From Atriophallophorus winterbourni (taxonomy: Eukaryota; Platyhelminthes; Trematoda; Plagiorchiida; Microphallidae), in contig JACCGJ010013559.1 in the NCBI GenBank assembly GCA_013407085.1, positions 1-64,000 of the forward strand: 64,000 nt of DNA, in the 5' to 3' direction. How positions within the stretch are numbered: the stretch's first letter is position 1; each line of letters starts with the position of its first letter. The translations under genes and the position numbers were made by a program. The notes under the pieces were generated by a model, which made no database searches, was not told where the DNA came from, and saw only the letters and a program-made list of their open reading frames with translations. This document shows positions 46,429 to 55,399 of this stretch, piece by piece.

Positions 46429-48660
46429 TCTCACATGTCTGTATAGTGCAACAATTCTTTTTGAGACTATACGTTCAACGACCTTAGCAATAACAGGTAA
46501 AAGTGTGACGGGACGATAATTTGCGGTTCACAAAGCTGACAGTGATAGAACCTGAGCACATCGGGTGTGATGCCGTGAGCTCCTGGGAATATCTCACATT
46601 TAGTTTGAGCGAATGACTTGCTACAATCACTTGATTTATCGAAATATCGCACAAGATTTCGATTCCCGTTCTGATTGAATACTGACAACATATTGACGAC
46701 CAAATGTTTATATCATCCGCGAACAAGAGCATTTTGGACGATACAAGGTGGGTTTAATCATTTTTTGTACCGCAGAAAGAGGAGCGGGCCTAGCACAGAT
46801 CCTTGGGGGACTCAACTGGTGATTTGAAACGTTTGGGATAGCACTCCGTTAACTTCACCTTGAGCGTCGCGATCTGACAGATAGTCGCACAACCATGAGA
46901 TGAGTGGATCACATGTTCCTAAACTCATCAGTTTTTGAAGAAGCAAATGATGATTGACTCTGTCAAAAGCTTTCGAAATGTCTAGGTAACAGACGTAGAT
47001 GCAAGAAATTCTATACAACTTCATGTCCAGTCGTTGAACGCTATGAGAAGATTTGTTAGACAAGAGCGATGAAATCGAAATCCATGCTGCGCTGGCGAAA
47101 ACAAATTATGCGATTCGAAGTGTGCAACCAATTTTTTCGAGACTATACGTTCCATGAGCTTAGCAATAACCGGTAAAACTGTGACGGGACGATAATTTGC
47201 AGCGTCAGATCAGCAAACGCTTATGAAGATAGGTGTTATCACGCCGAACTTCCAATCTTTCGGTACAACTCCCTTAAGCAACGAATAGTTAAACAGGCTG
47301 GAGAGCGGTTCACAAAGCTGAGGGTGCCAGAACCTGAGCACATCCGGTGTGATGCTATCCGCTCCTGGGGATTTTCTTACATTTAGTTTGAGCAAATGAC
47401 TTGCAACAATCATTGAGTGTATCAAAATATTGCACAATGTTTCGATTCCTCTTTCGATTGAATACTCAGAACGTTCTTCTGAAACCTTTGGCACGAACAC
47501 TTCAGATTAGTAAACTTTCAGCGCATTAGCGGTTTCTAACGCTGTTCCAGTGCGTTTTTCACCATTCTAGATGAAAAATACCTGGTTGGACTTTTGCTTT
47601 CGCGTTCATGATTTTCCATAGTAACTTAGTGTTGCGTTCCATTATTGACAGTAGCATCAATTGTTGCGCTTCCTAATCCTCTCGAATAAGTGCATTCACC
47701 TTTTTGCGTAACATACGGAAATGTTGCCAAGAAGTAGAAGTATTGTTGACTTTATGCTGCACCCAGATTGTCTGCTTCAGTGCTATCCACGTTTTTTGTT
47801 CTGCTGCAGACAACATAAAGAAGTTCATGTAAGCACCCTTTCTGAACGATCTGCGAGTTTTCGTCTATCTTCTGTTTCTGAAAACCTACAAGTTCGTTCC
47901 ATTGCGAGTCAGGGCTTATGTTGTCCGTCTGAAATGCGGAATCTGCACAAGCGATTAACTCAGGGCCAATTTATCTACCCGTCAAACTACCTCATTCGGA
48001 GCAAGCAATTGGTGAGTACTGCAAAAATAGTCGAACACAAGGACTCATGGACGCAGGACTCAGCGGAGCCTTGAATTCGATCGCTTTGATAGATTTTTCT
48101 TCCGATGTTAACACCAAATCCAAGACAGATGGGCGGTCGGAACATCTACTTCAGGTGCATTCGTGAACATGGTTGTATAACGGGATTGAATCTAGTATCT
48201 CTCTAAATCAGTATTCTAGCGTTTGTGGGAAGTAATCGTCTCTGAGATATAGGGTGGATAGATTAAAATCACCCATAATAAGTGATGTTGCTTGCTGTGT
48301 GCGAGTCAAGCGCTAAAGCACTTGGATCAACCCTTCGTTGTACGATTCCATAGATAAAGGGGGCCGGTAGACCACACCAATAATGCAAACTTCACCAGAC
48401 ATTAGCGTTAAAAGAGCACCAAATCGTATCCTCGAGCGTGAATTCTGTCTTGTATATTAGATGGCACTGGAGTCGATTATGGTAATAAAGAACAACACCA
48501 CCACCACTTCTCTCACGATCGTTTCTTATCAAATTCATATTTGGAATTGATATCTACGTTCCGATCAATTGAAAAAAATACCATGTTTCTGTAATGGCGA
48601 TAATGTCAGGTGAGAAGCGCGAACATATTTTGATTAGCTCAGCTCACAGAATTACAGTAT
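46429..48660 (-). mobile_element. CR1-like element, endonuclease to RT, rearranged
   Basis: Minus strand, 5' to 3': the endonuclease start at about 48620 (LTLSPLQKHG-type broken frame; GGGVVLYYHNRL near 48490), linker, RT entry (KSPGADSITPDVLRF, about 47360), YLDISKAFDRVNHHLLLQKL (about 46970) and LLFADDINIWSS (about 46732). Right after FADD the sequence repeats the RT-entry region (AHGITPDVLRFYHCQLCEP, about 46565) with an internal deletion, ending at about 46430. The copy is therefore chimeric. It is closely related to the element at 24.8-32.6 kb and keeps that element's empty gypsy target at 48550-48553. Confidence 0.8.
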
Positions 48661-49000
48661 GAATAAAAACATGAAAACCACAGTAGTATGAAAGCAATAG
48701 AGAATATCAACAGTAAGGATCACGAATGATGTTCGTTCGCAAGTGCAAGTTTAATGTCGCCTAAAAATCGCCAGACAAGTAAAGTCCACCACATTTGGGG
48801 TAGGGAATTCCAAAGAAATATAGCACGTATGGCGGAAGAATGGAGCCGATAGTAACTTGGGACCTAAAAGAATAAGGTATGTCCGCATGTTACTTTCCCA
48901 TCACACACATCAAGCATATGTTTTAGTGGATGTCCTTCGATAGACACAATTCTATAAGTCAAAATCATATCGCAACGTATCCTCCTTTAAGTTTATCTAT
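48661..49000 (-). mobile_element. CR1-like C-terminal fragment
   Basis: The minus strand reads YRIVSIEGHPLKHMLDVCDG, KVTCGH, VPSYYRLHSSAIRA and LWNSLPQ, which is the usual region after the RT domain in CR1-like elements (LY+I.G, R....F...WN.LP). It is separate in frame from the RT part to its left in the window and is not in continuous element order. Confidence 0.65.
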
Positions 49001-49262
49001 ATTCAAATCAAAACTTGACGATTATATGAGAGCTAATACAAATTTTCCCCCGAACTATTAATAAGCTATCATTGTTCCATTTATACTTATATATACATAT
49101 ATAATATATTACTATATTCTATACTCTCTACTTACCTCTATATTCTAATCTCTTAATTATATATCTATCTTGGTACCTAGATTTCCACGTGTGTTATAGT
49201 GAAGTTAATTGTTTTCGCAACCATAAACGCGTGGATCTTGAATCTTGAATCTTGAATCTGGA
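49001..49262 (+). mobile_element. non-LTR 3' end with heptanucleotide tail
   Basis: It ends in CTTGAATCTTGAATCTTGAATCT (49239-49258 region), a short 7-base repeat of the kind found at CR1-like 3' ends. The preceding AT-rich sequence contains NHKRVDLES in one frame, a string often next to such tails. Confidence 0.5.
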
Positions 49263-49634
49263 GTTATCTTTGTAGTGAGAGCAAAAACCGTAAGATAGTT
49301 AACTGTGGGAGAAAGTTTGCACGCGTGTGCAAACTGAGATATTTACGTTGAAACGGTAAGATTTCTCTTAATCGATGGACCAGATCAAAATGTATGAATT
49401 CCGATAGCTCCGGTCAAAATGTTACAAAGAGTTTTGGAATAGTTGAAATCCGAGTCGATTTGGCGAAGAAACGATCAAAAGTGTCAGAGCAACAAGAAAT
49501 GCTACCGCAAGTCAGTGAGCTTGAACTAGCTTCAACGTTCAATGTCTTCGAAAATGGTGGACAGCTAGCAAGCGGTTGTGAATGTTAAGCGAATGTTACA
49601 AAATATTCATTTGCATGCTTTTCCGTCATTCACA

Positions 49635-49676
49635 CCCCACGATCGGTTTCGTGCTGTTTGCACTCATCAGGTAGGG
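49635..49676 (-). ncRNA. hammerhead ribozyme, family 2, unit 1
   Basis: Minus strand: CCCTAC, CTGATGA, GTGC-AAACA-GCAC, GAAA, ACCGATC, GTGGGG. The core is intact, but helix III has one changed base (ACCGAT instead of ACCGGT), which probably weakens it. Confidence 0.8.
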
Positions 49677-49867
49677 ACAGTAAGATTAGGATCTGCATGC
49701 GCTTGAAACAGTGGAAGAATGGTAAACAAGGAGCGCTTGTATGCCACTGTTGGATAAGGCTGGTACGACCAACCTGTTCAAAGCATGTGTCCAAACACAT
49801 GTTAAATGGGGTAAAACCCATAACCATGAAACAAAATATTCATTAGCATGCTTTTCCGTCATTCACA

Positions 49868-49909
49868 CCCCACGACCGGTTTCGTGCTGTTTGCACTCAT
49901 CAGGTAGGG
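49868..49909 (-). ncRNA. hammerhead ribozyme, family 2, unit 2
   Basis: Minus strand: CCCTAC pairs with GTGGGG (helix I, one wobble), CTGATGA, helix II GTGC/GCAC, GAAA, helix III ACCGGT, cleavage base C. All consensus positions are present. Confidence 0.9.
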
Positions 49910-50098
49910 ACAGTAAGATCGGGATCCGCATGCGCTTGAAAGAGTGGATGAATGGTAAACAAGGAGCGTTTGTATGCCACTGTTGGATAAGGCTGGTACG
50001 ACCAACCTGTTCAAAGCATGTGTCCAAACACATGTTAAATGGGGTTAAACCCATAACCATGAAACAAAATATTCATTCGCAGCGTTTTCCGTCATTCC

Positions 50099-50142
50099 CC
50101 CCACGACCGGTTTCGTGCTTGTTTTGGCACTCATCAAGGTAG
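50099..50142 (-). ncRNA. hammerhead ribozyme, family 2, unit 3, damaged
   Basis: Same layout, but with extra bases: the core reads CTTGATGA, and helix II GTGCC-AAAAC-AAGCAC is altered. Probably inactive. The single-base insertions could also be assembly errors. Confidence 0.75.
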
Positions 50143-50335
50143 GGACAGTAAGATCAGGATCCGCATGCGCTTGAAACATTGGAGGAATGGTAAACAAGGA
50201 GCGTTTGTATGCCACTGTTGGATAAGGCTCGTACGACGAACCTGTTCAAAGCATGTGTCGAAACACATGTTAAGTGGGGTTAAACCCATAACCATGAAAC
50301 AAAATATTCATTTGCATGCTTTTCCGTCATTCACA

Positions 50336-50377
50336 CCCCACGACCGGTTTCGTGCTGTTTGCACTCATCAGGTAGGG
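50336..50377 (-). ncRNA. hammerhead ribozyme, family 2, unit 4
   Basis: Identical in all core and paired positions to unit 2. Confidence 0.9.
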
Positions 50378-50755
50378 ACAGTAAGATCAGGATCTGCATG
50401 CGCCTGAAACAGTGGAATAATGGTAAACAAGGAGCGCTTGTATGCCACTGTTGTATAAGGCTGGTACGACCAACCTTTTCAAAGCATGTGTTCAAACACA
50501 TGTTAAATGGCGTTAAACCTATAACCATGAAACAAAATATTCATTTGCATGCTTTTCCGTGGGGTGTGAATGACGGAAAAGCAAGCAAATGAATATTTTG
50601 TTTCATGGTTATGGGTTTAACCCCATTTAACATGTGTTTGAACACATGCTTTGAACAGGTTGGTCGTACCAGCCTTATCCAACAGTGGCATACAAGCGCT
50701 CCTTGTTTACCATTCTCCCACTGTTTCAAGCGCATGCAGATCCTGATCTTGCTAT

Positions 50756-50797
50756 CCCTACCTGATGAGTGCAAACAGCACGAAACCGGTCGTGGGG
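50756..50797 (+). ncRNA. hammerhead ribozyme, family 2, inverted unit
   Basis: CCCTAC 50756-50761, CTGATGA 50762-50768, GTGC 50769-50772, AAACA, GCAC 50778-50781, GAAA 50782-50785, CCGGTC 50786-50791, GTGGGG 50792-50797. Cleavage is predicted after C50791. Confidence 0.9.
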
Positions 50798-50998
50798 TGT
50801 GAATGACGAAAAAAACATGCAAATGAATATTTTGTTTCATGGTTATGGGTTTAACCCCATTTAACATGTGTAAAGCGAATGTTATTTCAACAAAAGTGCA
50901 GATATCCGAATGCGCCAATGCCGCTTGTTAACCGAAAGCAATCTAAATGTACACACTTTAATGCATCTTCATTTAGGTTAAAATGTTGGTATTTAGAG

Positions 50999-51310
50999 TA
51001 ATGTGTTGCTCACATCCCAATCCCTCACACACCACTACTGGTTACTGGCTGTTTGCCGTCATCAAATTGAGACAGTAAGATAAGATTCAGTGAGCCTCAA
51101 AAAAGCGGTAAATTGGTAAACAAAGTTATGGTAGTATGCCACTGTTATATAGGGTTCGTTCAACGAACCACGATGTTCAAACACAGAATCACAGGGTGAT
51201 TAGTGGTCGAGCACTCCAGGCGCTTATGGATGACCAAAGTAATGTGTTGCTCACATCCACATCCCTTACACACCACTACCGGTTTCTGGCTGTTTGCCGT
51301 CATCAGCAAA
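50999..51310 (-). mobile_element. hammerhead repeat insertion, family 3
   Basis: The string TAATGTGTTGCTCACATCC at 50999 is repeated at 51240, giving a 241-base monomer and a partial second one. On the minus strand it carries hammerhead domains at about 51068-51030 (degenerate) and 51306-51271. The interior is distantly related to family 2 (both have GTTCAAACAC and GGCATACTA/GGCATACAA-type strings). It adds to the same duplicated flank that hosts the family 2 array. Target-site duplication not clear. Confidence 0.7.
51271..51306 (-). ncRNA. hammerhead ribozyme, family 3, partial
   Basis: Minus strand: CTGATGA, CGGC-AAACA-GCCA (three pairs and one C-A mismatch), GAAA, ACCGGTA, GTGGTG. The core is intact, but the helix I 5' strand is replaced by flanking sequence, so this copy should not fold as a full ribozyme. 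Confidence 0.65.
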
Positions 51311-51601
51311 ACTGTTGCCCTCAAGTGGTTCTGTAATTCAGAACAGCTTAGTTCTTAAACAATTAATTAATAATTCATTGCAATAGTCAACTAACCCTTT
51401 AATCTAATCCTTTGTATTGAGATATGTGTTCTGTGAAGTTTTAGAGGAACAAGTACAACTGTCTATAACTACCCTAAATATCACTGAATCTCACTGAAAT
51501 TCATACTACTAACAACATTTCAACAGTTTAAATCGGGAAAATATGACAATATATTTTTCTACAAAATGCAAAACAACAATGATTTTTTTCCCCTCTTGTA
51601 G

Positions 51602-51652
<51 letters not shown>
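51602..51652. repeat. (AT)n microsatellite
   Basis: Long AT dinucleotide run with one extra T near 51621. Confidence 0.95.
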
Positions 51653-51656
<4 letters not shown>

Positions 51657-51753
51657 AATAGCGGAAAAAGTATGCTTCTTTTTAAACGTTTATTAAACAA
51701 TTTAAAATAATGCAACGGATGTTCCCTATTGGATAAATGAATAGATTTTTTGG

Positions 51754-52062
51754 TCACATTTCGTTTGGTACCTTCGTTTTCATTTCGTTTTTTTCATTTT
51801 GGCATGATACAGCTAGAATAATCACAACGGAGGTCAACCAAGCATTATAGCAAACAATAGATGCTGTGAGATATTTGTGCACTGGGTCTTGCGAGAGCAG
51901 CGCAATTAAACGTTGACTCTCGGGATCCGGTTGATTAACATCTTTCGCATTGAAAATTATTGATCGTGGAATCCAGCGGCGACCCCAAATATCGACCAGT
52001 GTCACCCGATCTTCGTATAAAGCGGCTGAAATCAGGATGAGGTTTTTCACTATTTTGTGCAA
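51754..52062 (-). CDS. possible last exon of an unknown membrane protein
   Basis: On the minus strand CTCATCCTGATTTCAG, a good acceptor, leads into an open frame: LYEDRVTLVDIWGRRWIPRS, later NAKDVNQPDPESQRLIALL and a hydrophobic stretch ASIVCYNAWLTSVVIILAVS near the C-terminus that could span a membrane. It stops at 51754. It is GC-richer than its surroundings and not similar to the repeats here. No family was recognised. A partner exon may be at 53724-53987, though the phases do not join directly. Confidence 0.35.
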   Translation of the reverse strand: MHKIVKNLILISAALYEDRVTLVDIWGRRWIPRSIIFNAKDVNQPDPESQRLIALLSQDPVHKYLTASIVCYNAWLTSVVIILAVSCQNEKNEMKTKVPNEM

Positions 52063-52440
52063 ATTGGTTTTAAGCGTACGATTCAAAACACATGAATAGA
52101 TCAACTTCGATACACTATACAAATTTCAACGTGTACCATACAATGCATCATTACTGGAGGAGCTCAGTGTTCGTCTTGTTGTTGCAAAATGTGGTTATTG
52201 ATTCCTTATTAGATCAGGTGGATAACATAAAAATTGACATGAGGAAAGAGTGCTGCATTTCATTAGTCATTGAGCGATTTCAGCATCGGTTTTAGGTGAG
52301 TTAGCGGCATAATTCAGAATCCTAATATGGAGTATGGTTACTTGAAATAGCGTAGGAAGTATGTAAATATTATTTGGTTGTCATAACTTTGGTGACTGCT
52401 TTACTAGTGTTTCGAGGATCAGTGAAAGTAATTGTATAGT

Positions 52441-52720
52441 CTATTCCAAATGACGCACAACCGCCAGTATCCGGTTGCGGTGTACACATGCGGTGAATGC
52501 GAGTAATATAATTGAATGTTCCATTATGAATCCCTGCAGCGCTTGACCAAGAATCCCTTCAAGATTCTTCATCTGAACATTGTGGTTGGTCTTGCGAAAC
52601 CTATCCGAAGTGGCTCCTGACAATAACACTTATGCTACTTCAACACCGTCTTAAGGCTCACTGAAACAAATCATAACGACTAAACTGATGACGGTAAAAG
52701 ATCACAGAATGTTTCTGTTG
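52441..52720 (+). mobile_element. old hammerhead repeat copy, family 3, plus orientation
   Basis: GAACATTGTGGTTGGTCTTG, GGCTCACTGAAACAAATC and CTGATGACGGTAAAAGATCA (52685-52704) align in order with the reverse complement of 50999-51240. A second ribozyme trace is at about 52460-52475 (CCGCCAGTATCCGG). The ribozyme domains are decayed. Confidence 0.55.
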
Positions 52721-53723
52721 TTCAACTGCTGGCAATGCGACCTACACACTCGACAACCTTGAACTGTCAATACGGTGATTCGTGAGAAGACTAGATAGAG
52801 TTAGTGGTCATTGAGCTGCTCAATGACGTTCCCTGTTGTGTTTTCCTCTTACAAATGGATTATATCTTTTTATAGAGACAAAACCTTCAATACAAGAAGA
52901 TTGAAATTTCTCTAGTCACAGTGCCACAGCTGCTTTTCATCATCATCGAAAATTTAGGATTGTGCTGTAAAGACCTAAATGATAGTAAGTCATCCGAAAT
53001 GTTTGAGCGATTCATTCTTTCATCTCGGTGCATTGGGTTTACATTTTTATTGATTCAAAATTTGAGGGCGCTATATTCAACAGTACTTACGAGACGCTAC
53101 AAATAATTGCACCAGCTTGTCATACCATTTAAGTCTAAATCATGCATGTGATGAATGAACGGCAATAGAGGACCGGTAACCAGTAAGAAACCTCAATTTC
53201 GTTAGGCTTCTCAAAGTATTTAATCTCGGGACATTTTATTTAAATACGCATTCATTTCTGTCATATTGATGACACTTGAAAATTGTTGTTTAGTGTGTGC
53301 TCTAATTTACATAAATGTTATGAATAGCTTGAAGGAAAGTACACTTAATCGAGCGTGCTATTAAAAGTTCAACTCGTTTTTGCCGACGCAAATGCTTGTG
53401 CGCCTAAATCAACCTACGTAGTAGTCCATTATACTATTGATGTTTGACTTCGCTAATTTTCACATAATATAAATATACTTTTAGTTTACTTTACTTTTTA
53501 CTTTTTATTGTGCAGTACGTCTGTGTGTTCAATTAGTTAGCTAACGGATATGAGCAAGGTTCATCAACAACCTACAGTCTGACTACTCTTTCCGATTAGT
53601 TATATATTTATAGTCCTGTAAAACTACACAGTATATAAACCCGCTTCCAGTCTCTCAATCTGCGATAGTTTGACCGACTTCAGTCTCATGAATCAATTCT
53701 AACACAGATGAACCAAAGCAACC
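52721..53723. other. no gene recognised
   Basis: Nothing supportable; open frames here are short and without motifs. Confidence 0.5.
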
Positions 53724-53987
53724 TCACTCAATTTCATTCAATCCTCCGTATAATTGACATCCCAGTTTCTCAAAATGTTTGAGAGTTGAGCAATCGGTGG
53801 TCCCATTCCGGCAGTTCTCGCTAAAAATGAGTGCTTCGGAGCATGTCGCTTCGTGGAAGTGTCCGATCAAAAATATGGGTTTATTCATTTGTTCATCAAA
53901 ATTGATGAACTTTTGTGGCAGGTAGACTTCCTCAGAGTTCATTGAAAATCCCAAAGGTTGAATGTAAAGAGTGGACACATCAAGATC
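53724..53987 (-). CDS. possible exon of a cysteine-containing secreted or membrane protein
   Basis: Minus strand: acceptor TTTTATTCTCAG, then an 87-codon frame LDVSTLYIQPLGFSMNSEEV, HFHEATCSEALIF, CRNGTTDC (an N-glycosylation sequon) and FEKLGCQLYGG, followed by a GTGAGG donor at the end. Four cysteines and the sequon suggest an extracellular segment. No family was recognised. Confidence 0.35.
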   Translation of the reverse strand, partial: DLDVSTLYIQPLGFSMNSEEVYLPQKFINFDEQMNKPIFLIGHFHEATCSEALIFSENCRNGTTDCSTLKHFEKLGCQLYGGLNEIE

Positions 53988-55399
53988 TGAGAATAAAAAT
54001 TGTGTTTACCGTGACGAACTGTTTAAAATTATGTACAGATCGATGTACATCATTTTATACCTAATACGTCCGCTGTACGATGGTTTTCAGAGTACATCTA
54101 ATTAACGGATTGAGTAAGTTGTCATATGTTAAAAGTGGTGGGCAAATTTTGACGGGTCAACAAGAACCGCCGAATTCTCCATTTTGCAGTCTGTCTAACG
54201 TTAAATACAATCTCTCGCGAATCCCAGAAAACATGGTAGAGCAAATTGGACTAATGCACATGACCAATAGTGGAAGGGACGCCTACACTGTCCTCCACAT
54301 GTTGTCAATTCGATCTGATTTTTAAATCTATTTCATTGCAAACGATTCATCTGAAAACGAGGTTGGTTTGATAAAACTTGAGGAACACATATTGTCTTTT
54401 TCCTTATGATCCCGATGATATTTCCCTCGAAATGTCCTAATGCGATCCTTCCGAATCACATATTATTACGGGTTCACGAAAGTCTCTGGAGCTTCTAGTT
54501 CAAGTGTTGAACAAATGAGTTGGAGTTAATATCTGACTCGAAAGTCCAGAAACAGCACTCCTCGATATCACTCCTTAATCCTCTACAAAGTTATCAATAC
54601 GGATTTCGGTGATTGAATAGTTTGTGTCTTATTTAAAGAAGATTTATTTCCAACCTGATTCCGACATGGGATAGATTCAAAGATAACTCGTGCAAATTAT
54701 CTAGAGATAGCAGACGCAGATTTCCAAGAAACATGTAACCGAAAATGCTATTTTCCGAATTTAAGAACGCCGACGTGTTAAGAATATGCATCCAGTTGTA
54801 ACTACACACAGTTGCAGATAGTAGGTTTGTATTATACATTCCGGGGCTGTTATAACAGCGGAAATTAGGGAAACCTAGCCGGTGTTCGTCGAAAAGTCGT
54901 CACCTGCGTCATGCTTCCGAATACGGTTGTATTGACCACGTTCAATCGCAGAGCAATTCTTCACTCTTTCCCTGGAGTTAATCCCGTTATCCACGCGTAG
55001 TCTCCTTTCGGTCCACCCAGGTTGAACGACTTCAAGGAGTACGAGGAAACGTACCCAAGTTAGGGTTCTCGGAATTTCTATGCGTGAATATTGAATTGAT
55101 TGGTAGAAATACACGGTGAAAGAAATGATAAATAATTTGCAATGTTGGAGTATGAGCAATTTTCATGCGCACTGGTATTTTGTAGTGCAAATGTGTTTTG
55201 TGTCAGTTGACCCTTGTTATCCCACCAAACGAAAAAATTTCTGCCCTTGGATATTAACTTGATTCTTAAACTGCCCAGTAAGCAATCTAATCGCATTTTT
55301 GCTTGTTATATTATTCGTTGTTGTCATATTATTCTGTGGTTTTTTGTTAAGATATATGCTTTTTAGACCGTTAAAATTGAATTGAATTGAACTAATCGA
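53988..55399. other. unassigned, weak coding traces
   Basis: A minus-strand frame in 54300-54150 reads TTCGGQCRRPFHYWSCALVQ, and another at 54839-54633 is Leu-rich (NLRLLSLDNLHELSLNLSHV). Neither could be assigned. They might belong to the same gene as the exons at 51.75 and 53.7 kb. Confidence 0.3.

Larger units (their letters stand above)
49587..50884. mobile_element. hammerhead repeat (retrozyme) array, family 2, inverted tandem
   Basis: Flanked by AAGCGAATGTTA on both sides (49587-49598, 50873-50884), a 12-base target-site duplication. Inside are about four minus-oriented monomers of 231-237 bases, then at 50559 a switch to a plus-oriented monomer of 233 bases and part of a next. Each monomer carries one hammerhead domain. 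The plus part starts at the base that follows the predicted ribozyme cleavage site, and 50559-50791 is exactly one cleavage-to-cleavage unit. The short frames in it are by-products. The uninterrupted paralogous site is at about 8780. Confidence 0.88.

Noticed and set aside
47721..48074. 117-codon plus-strand frame
   Set aside because: Antisense shadow of the minus-strand CR1-like element.
49394..49588. 64-codon open frame next to the family 2 array
   Set aside because: It lies in the low-copy segment duplicated at 8.5-8.8 kb, where the frame is not kept; probably non-coding.
49587..50884. CRISPR-like or satellite array
   Set aside because: Unit length (about 232 bases), lack of unique spacers, eukaryotic context, target-site duplication and ribozyme motifs point to retrozyme-type insertion, not CRISPR or centromeric satellite.
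49658..50918. Several open frames of 60-130 codons in the hammerhead array
   Set aside because: They occur on both strands, repeat with the monomer, and are explained by the repeated sequence rather than by protein coding.
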